NCBI GenBank assembly: GCA_042095835.1
Contig: JBELML010000122.1
Span: 1 to 19,048, forward strand
Length of the DNA stretch: 19,048 nt
Reading direction: 5' to 3'
From: DATFKA01 sp042095835
Lineage (GTDB): Bacteria > Bacteroidota > Bacteroidia > Chitinophagales > Saprospiraceae
Below are positions 16,001 through 19,048 of the stretch, piece by piece. The notes beneath the pieces were generated by a model that was not told where the DNA came from, searched no databases, and worked only from the letters and a program-made list of their open reading frames with translations. Each line of letters opens with the position of its first letter. Position 1 is the first letter of the stretch. The translations under genes and the position numbers were made by a program.

Positions 16001-18208
16001 ATCTAATTCGCCCTTGGTATCCAGGTAAAAGGTATCTGCTTTACAAATCGCCTCAGGTGGAACCGTATCCAATACGGTCACTGTTGTTTGGCAGGAATCA
16101 ATGTTGCCGTAGAGGTCTTCTACAAATAAGAAAACTTGGTTATCTCCAGCATCACCACAGGTAAATTGCTTTTTTGAAGCATCAAATACGGCGATATTTG
16201 TACATAAATCAAAACTCCCTTGGTCTAAATCTTGAGGATTTAAGGTAGCCAGACCATTGCCATCCACATAAATAGTACTTGCCTGACAGGAAGCCTCTGG
16301 AGCAATCGTATCGAGTACAGTAATGGTACTACTACAAGAATCGATATTATTAGCACTATCTGTAACTCTTAACCAGACCGTTGCCTGATCTAAGTCATCG
16401 CAAGAAAAGCTCATTTGACTCAGAGAAAGAGCTGAAATCTGTCCACAATTATCACTACTTCCTTGATCTACCATCTGTGTACTTAGGCTTGCTTCTCCTG
16501 ATGCATCTAGATAAACTATAATATCTCGACATTGAGCCATAGGAGGGATGGTATCCAACACCGTAACTATCGCATGGCAGGTATCCGAGTTATTATTACC
16601 ATCGAAAACGGTCAAGATCACGGTCTGTTCACCAGAAGTAATGCAGCTAAATTGAGTTCTATTGAGGTTCAAGGCAGAAATCGTCCCGCAATTATCTGTG
16701 CTATTATTATTCACCAAAGTAGCAGAAAGGTTTACTGTACCTTGGCTACTTAAAAAGATGGTTTGCTCTTGGCAAATAGCTTCTGGAGCGATAGTATCCA
16801 AAACTTCCACATTAGCCGTACATTGGCTTTGGTTATTGGAGTTGTCCATCACGGTGAGTAAGACCGTTTGTGTACCTAATTGGGTACAATCAAAACTGCT
16901 TTCATCAATCCAGATCGAATCAATACTACAATTATCAGTACTTGCATCAACAGTGGCGGCGGCGATAGATCCATTCCCAGCTATATCCAAGTAAATAAAA
17001 GTATCTACACATATAGCCATGGGTTTTATGGTATCGATGATGGCAACCGTGGTTGTACAGGTATTTTCATTCCCAAATTGGTCTCTAGCTACCAAAGTAA
17101 GCGATGGGTTGCCAATAGCTGAACAAGTATAAGAAACAGGTAACAGGGAAAAAGTAAGATCACCTCCACAAATGTCAAAACTTGCATCATTAAAACTATT
17201 CGTATCAGGAATAACGCTCCCTTCTACGGTCAGGTAGGCTACGCCGGCTTGGCATTTTACGACTGGTCCGGTAGTATCTCTAACCGTCAATTGAAAATTA
17301 CATTCACCTATACTACCTGAAGCATCTTGGGCGTAAGCCTTTAGCATTTTAGTCCCTAAATCTTCGCAAAGAAATTCGCTTTGCTCTAAGCTCAGTAATG
17401 GATTGCCATCACAGGCATCCTGGGTGCTCAAAATAATATCTCCTGCATCAAGCTCGGCAAAACCAATAGGACTTAAATCAATAACTGTATCACGGCAGCT
17501 CAGTACAGGGGCAATGGTATCCAAGACATTAATCATGGTACTACAAGTGTCCTTGTTGCCGCCCTCATCTTCGATATATAGATCAATTTGCTGTAGGCCT
17601 AAGTGACTACAATCAAATATTTCTTGGCTCAAGCCCAAGGCGCTGAGATCTGAACAATCTGCATCGGAGCTTCCAAAATTAAAATCACTGGGTGTAAGCC
17701 CTAGGTCTCCATTGGTATCCAAGTAAAGATTGATGGTCATAGCTGCACATACAGCAGTTGGAGCCACCGTATCCGCTATACTAAAAGCAATAGCGGAGGA
17801 GATGTCAAAGCAATCACTTGACAAGTCTGTAATACCCGCAATTGATCCACCAATTTGTGGAGGAGAAGTTGGCGGATTAGCATTTTCAAAGTTGATATTA
17901 TGTAAGGTATAAGCCCCCAAGTTCAAATCAATGATCGGATTGCCATTAGTTAAGATCCCCACGATCAAACTATTGGAATCAACCACCAAATATTGATTGG
18001 TATAGTCGGCATCTTCATTTGATCCGGTAAGCTGCGGACTAATCGCATCATTCGGACAATACGTTTGCTGCCCTAAAGCAACATTACCTGCGCTTGCATT
18101 ACAGGCTTGACCAAAAGATTGTTGGAGGGAAAGGATAAAGCATAACAAAATAGCGCTACTTCTAAGAATAGCATGCCTTTGTTGTTTGTTAGTAGATTTG
18201 TTTAGCAT
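10070..18208 (-). CDS. Giant T9SS-secreted surface protein with HYR-like repeats, dockerin and cohesin-like domains
   Basis: This 2712-residue protein has a signal peptide (1-34, cut after S-F-G or nearby) and a unique head to about 145. Modules of about 81 residues begin at D-T-x-x-P sites near 146, 230, 311, 392, 471, 552, 633, 714, 795, 875 and 955; the last is a longer, classical HYR domain, and another module starts at 1049. Most carry four cysteines, with a D-N-C-G motif. A non-repeat segment (1131-1330) and diverged Ig/HYR-like segments follow to about 2300 (boundaries near 1413, 1613, 1731, 1835, 2083 and 2188). The tail has a carboxypeptidase-regulatory or SdrB-like domain (2306-2358), dockerin-type calcium loops (2361-2372 and D-A-N-N-S-G-N-I-S-V-L-D at 2396-2407), a cohesin-like domain (about 2501-2620) and a type A T9SS sorting domain (about 2626-2712, starting N-Y-P-N-P). 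The function, adhesion or matrix, is inferred. The frame is intact. Confidence 0.94.
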   Translation of the reverse strand: MLNKSTNKQQRHAILRSSAILLCFILSLQQSFGQACNASAGNVALGQQTYCPNDAISPQLTGSNEDADYTNQYLVVDSNSLIVGILTNGNPIIDLNLGAYTLHNINFENANPPTSPPQIGGSIAGITDLSSDCFDISSAIAFSIADTVAPTAVCAAMTINLYLDTNGDLGLTPSDFNFGSSDADCSDLSALGLSQEIFDCSHLGLQQIDLYIEDEGGNKDTCSTMINVLDTIAPVLSCRDTVIDLSPIGFAELDAGDIILSTQDACDGNPLLSLEQSEFLCEDLGTKMLKAYAQDASGSIGECNFQLTVRDTTGPVVKCQAGVAYLTVEGSVIPDTNSFNDASFDICGGDLTFSLLPVSYTCSAIGNPSLTLVARDQFGNENTCTTTVAIIDTIKPMAICVDTFIYLDIAGNGSIAAATVDASTDNCSIDSIWIDESSFDCTQLGTQTVLLTVMDNSNNQSQCTANVEVLDTIAPEAICQEQTIFLSSQGTVNLSATLVNNNSTDNCGTISALNLNRTQFSCITSGEQTVILTVFDGNNNSDTCHAIVTVLDTIPPMAQCRDIIVYLDASGEASLSTQMVDQGSSDNCGQISALSLSQMSFSCDDLDQATVWLRVTDSANNIDSCSSTITVLDTIAPEASCQASTIYVDGNGLATLNPQDLDQGSFDLCTNIAVFDASKKQFTCGDAGDNQVFLFVEDLYGNIDSCQTTVTVLDTVPPEAICKADTFYLDTKGELDLSVEDINDGSLDNCGALESITLSPSSFTCATLADQSIQLNIEDKAGNKDSCSVTISVLDTIAPQAKCKDFELALGPDGAALLTPDLINNLSEDNCGIQSLMLDSTSFDCAELGPNSVVLTATDASNNLDTCHATVTVVDKDFPRLNARAITLALGLDGTVRINPDTLDDGSTDNCSIDSFWLDQSTFDCSDLGQNVLQLSGRDIDGNVSQEAVLVTIIDDRKPTFNCPQSTTVNSDADGLGACGVVILDQRFNPSNVEDNCGISSVVHDNAAAVFDSTLLGADFPVGAHLVQWLITDTNGQKDSCSFTITVVDNEAPMALCKDTVLVQLGGDGMLVVDSMLVDNGSTDNCGITEYAISETTFDCADVGFNTLTVRVSDASNNEDHCDVVVGIVASSACNEPAFSNENGPDIADPCSCRGNRTFNEQVVIGPTTKNQIWTVKSTSLLNPATLLPFTVGTAFVEVPINADSSIYTLQGVHLDGLGYTVVAESAFFADLTISNICFYPQPVIMGLDGPICLYTDPIGLQAEVANGVIGTGSFTVNGQPADTIDPMALGVGTHRIEYTFNAGDPASLNNPSNVGCTESVVKEIEVTETNPFFACVDLVSVTSNASCEIEIIPEMILSGEYFCYDDYQVFLSLNNQGVPNPVPSIFAGQTLRAIVQHKPSGRICSGNIRLRDVRGPEIVECPGDIQNRFICTDVDSILNNPATLDSTNRLYTGRPIVVDNCTGTNLRFRDALIANGGCAAGSVTIIRRTFTANDEFGNESVCEQLIYFERPEISEIFFPDDINLNLDCEADPFETDDNGRISPNVSGAPSVINGFGDTLDLLNFRLCGYALLYEDVDVTNCTARDGAIRTWRLFDECLNRTISVEEQVIAVGDFVAPVVSCPEVDLDFNGLPDDMLEFSTSGFNCLANIDMPMPMVEECSEYTVQTRVFTWQTRDQFGFPLRDSIFTELRGLEYINGEVRDVPVGNHFFVYTVTDECNNQTVDTCAFRVLDIVPPVAFCNDDIIISLSSFNTAFVLPTDIDEGSRDNCDGTDIDLKLRRLVPLECGDSTEAYYTDWADFIEVTCCDAGKLVTVELRTIDQKGNANVCNSRIIVEDKIAPECIPPVNVKVECDALPAGFDPNDLAYLQNSFGIPGIIENCEAYWEELSPEIDLDNCGVGTVTRRFRVVDNFDNVGFGDCEQTITIEPIFDYGIKFPADVDLICGDPIIDTLELVEMACEMLAVNVQDDEIALSAGACFRLERIYQVINWCEYDGISDPVVVSRDADLDGERGDEAVWLRVTREGETYLDRNIDPTDSIPTLNERGIEDDTVSNPYGYWISSEETLSLRSVGFWQYTQYINVTDTVAPSLNTPSPDDYCSSDLSCEGIVEYAFSVDETCSGDDLDIDVIVDELNDRISDYALPAADIRGTYPNFELVGVFPIGTHRFLITAEDGCGNETKSEVIFTVVDCKAPGPICQDGLVAELSRLNEPIDVDGDMELDLAMALVPATAYAASPIDDCSGPVTYSINRRGLMPSPEQDSLILTCNDLGIVLVEVHVWDQAGNNAFCNTFIDVQNNSDACNDTPAGAIYGIVRTELDEPVKDVEVQLSGGQQQMVMSSNLGFYNFTELEEGQDFTVRPSMDGNYRGGVSTFDLILIRKHILGVKLLETPYKILAADANNSGNISVLDLIQLQKIILGIEAELDNTDSWRFIDANHTFINPINPWAAPIPNVININNLDQEYTDADFVAIKVGDVNNSINPSTFANIDARNRGESVLLRMDTLSLSSGDTYEVPIYLDELSQLEGFQLGLQLDMGKLKIVEVNSRILNEQAIALFKDQGQINMAAYQLPSIGDFDEPLLTLSIQAKATTSLRESISLSSRTLVGEAYHKDQTTRSFALEFTGNTTIAEAFDLFQNYPNPAMLETYIEFYLPKAVDGRLEILDQNGTLLQVIDQEFGAGKQVVRLETARFTAGVLYYRFQSDSYNATRKMIIVH

Positions 18209-18277
18209 GTATAACCTCGTCTAAGTCCAGGGTATAAACAGGACTATTAAAAAAGAAAATTTTAATCTCAAGCTCTA

Positions 18278-18447
18278 AGTACACTGTAATTTAGGTTAAT
18301 GAGTATTTTGAACGACCAGATTTTTGCTCAAGACGAGGCGTGACGGAGCCTCATCCCGAAAACTTGCGGAATGAAGACGAGTACGCAACGAAGTATTGGG
18401 TAAAAAAATGGCTTCAAAATGTTTAGAAATATAGATTACAGTGTACT
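18278..18447. repeat. 170-bp element bounded by perfect 13-bp inverted repeats (MITE-like or structured leader)
   Basis: AGTACACTGTAAT (18278-18290) is the exact reverse complement of ATTACAGTGTACT (18435-18447). Further in, ATTTTGAA on the left arm (about 18306-18313) is mirrored by TTCAAAAT on the right (about 18413-18420), so the symmetry continues imperfectly. The centre contains a small stem GAGGC/GCCTC near 18338-18355. There is no clear target-site duplication and no coding capacity. It could be a small non-autonomous mobile element or an intergenic repeat family. Alternatively it is a structured part of the giant gene's 5' leader, since it ends 70 bp before that start codon. Confidence 0.5.
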
Positions 18448-18469
18448 ATGCATTAGACGTACTTAATCT

Positions 18470-18488
18470 CAATAGGTACTACCTATTG
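18470..18488. repeat. Short perfect hairpin or operator-like palindrome
   Basis: CAATAGGT and ACCTATTG form an 8-bp perfect inverted repeat around a 3-nt centre (ACT). An A-run follows on the plus strand, so on the minus strand the T-run precedes the hairpin. This is the wrong order for an intrinsic terminator in either direction. It lies 23 bp outside the 170-bp inverted-repeat element. An operator or RNA hairpin in the giant gene's leader is possible. Confidence 0.35.
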
Positions 18489-18858
18489 AAAAAAATCTTT
18501 ACTCTAAAGATTTACGATTTAGGCTTCAAAGCCTTCGTAGCCTTATTTTTAGATTTTAGTACAGACTTTGCAGCGGAATCAGTGACCAATTGGTCCTGCC
18601 TATCTCGCTTCGGGTCTGTTTTGGTTGGAAAAATGGTGGGAGAAAAATCAAAATCGTAGGGATAAAGAAGACTATTTACCCCTCGGTTGGTAAATGGAAT
18701 CAAGCTGTTCATGGGATGTAAAAATTTAATGTTCATATCGTAACGTACCTAAATCGGTTACCAGCTCAAGGCTAGTAATTAAATAATGTTCATAAAGTGT
18801 AGGTCGTTGTGTTAGTGAAGGGAAAAAAGATGAGATTACGATAAGTTGATTTGCATCT

Positions 18859-18889
18859 CAAAAGTAAGTTGACATTTTTACTTATCAAA
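18859..18889 (-). promoter_or_regulatory. Bacteroidota primary-sigma promoter (TTTG-N19-TACTTTTG)
   Basis: Read on the minus strand, TTTG (18889-18886), exactly 19 bases, then TACTTTTG (18866-18859) matches the Bacteroidota consensus TTTG-N19-TAnnTTTG at every defined position. Transcription would begin near 18853 and run toward the giant gene, whose ATG is about 645 nt further on. The only frame of any length in between is a doubtful 74-codon one, so this may be the giant gene's promoter with a long leader containing the inverted-repeat element. No comparable match was found closer to the ATG at 18208. Confidence 0.55.
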
Positions 18890-19048
18890 ATTATGCCCTG
18901 TTTTAATTTTCTTAAAATTTAAGGCGCCTTCCGAGATTAGGGCAAACGCAACAAAAAATTACCCTGCAATTTTTTATAATTCCTACTAAAACTACAATTC
19001 AAAACCGCTCTAGCATCTTCATTTTTGTCATTCGATACAAAAACGAAG

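Larger units (their letters stand above)
18209..19048. other. Apparently non-coding region upstream of the giant gene
   Basis: No convincing gene is seen in these 840 bases. They hold an inverted-repeat-bounded element (18278-18447), a short hairpin (18470-18488), a Bacteroidota-type promoter reading toward the giant gene (18859-18889) and a 10-bp palindrome AAGGCGCCTT near 18920. Two overlapping opposite-strand frames of 72 and 74 codons (plus 18441-18659; minus 18512-18736) show no recognisable domain and probably do not encode proteins. A frame entering from the right edge on the minus strand stays open for 36 codons to a TAA at 18937-18939; it might be the last part of a gene outside the window, but nothing else supports it. 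Confidence 0.6.

Noticed and set aside
10755..17912. Numerous plus-strand frames of 60-110 codons opposite the giant gene
   Set aside because: They run antisense to an intact, domain-rich coding sequence, share no family features, and their repeated look simply mirrors the repeat modules on the other strand.
18441..18736. Small genes of 72 codons (plus, 18441-18659) and 74 codons (minus, 18512-18736)
   Set aside because: They overlap on opposite strands, have no recognisable domain, signal or partner, and the plus-strand frame begins inside the inverted-repeat element. The minus-strand one lies about 115 bp downstream of the promoter at 18859, so it is not fully excluded.
18937..19048. C-terminal end of a minus-strand gene entering from the right edge
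   Set aside because: The frame is open for only 36 codons with no recognisable motif; an open stretch this short is expected by chance.

Overview
The window looks like a chromosomal piece of a Bacteroidota bacterium, most likely from the Saprospiria (Lewinella/Haliscomenobacter-like). The reasons are a type IX secretion (T9SS) C-terminal sorting domain, very long secreted proteins built from HYR-like repeats with DTIAP/DNCG motifs, a TTTG-N19-TAnnTTTG promoter of the kind used by the Bacteroidota primary sigma factor, an absence of obvious Shine-Dalgarno sites, and moderate-to-low GC. The lineage is an inference from these traits, not a database result.

Layout. (1) Positions 1-1117, minus strand: the N-terminal 372 codons of a secreted repeat protein that runs off the left edge. 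It holds three nearly identical 243-bp (81-residue) tandem repeats. (2) Positions 1118-1399: a divergent intergenic region with a candidate sigma-54 promoter and two strong palindromes. (3) Positions 1400-10021, plus strand: a tight seven-gene operon. It encodes a HlyD/MacA-type periplasmic adaptor, a TolC-type outer-membrane factor, a MacB/LolD-type ABC ATPase, two different FtsX/MacB-type permeases, an NtrC-type sigma-54-dependent response regulator and a sensor histidine kinase. (4) Positions 10022-10069: a convergent gap with a hairpin. (5) Positions 10070-18208, minus strand: one gene for a 2712-residue cell-surface protein with about eleven 81-residue modules, a HYR domain, diverged Ig-like segments, a dockerin, a cohesin-like domain and a T9SS sorting domain. 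(6) Positions 18209-19048: apparently non-coding sequence with a 170-bp inverted-repeat-bounded element, a hairpin and a near-ideal Bacteroidota promoter facing the giant gene.

How the genes work together. The operon encodes a complete tripartite ABC exporter (inner-membrane ATPase plus two permeases, adaptor, outer-membrane duct) together with its own two-component system. The kinase has two transmembrane helices joined by only a few residues, so it has almost no periplasmic sensor. Its partner is a sigma-54 activator, and a sigma-54-like promoter with an upstream palindrome lies directly in front of the operon. The simplest reading is a self-regulated export module in which the transporter or membrane state is sensed inside the membrane, analogous in layout to Bce-type systems of Firmicutes but wired through sigma-54. 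This is the most interesting proposal in the window. The two repeat proteins flanking the operon share the same 81-residue module and are probably paralogous surface adhesin or matrix-type proteins; nothing in the sequence links them functionally to the exporter.
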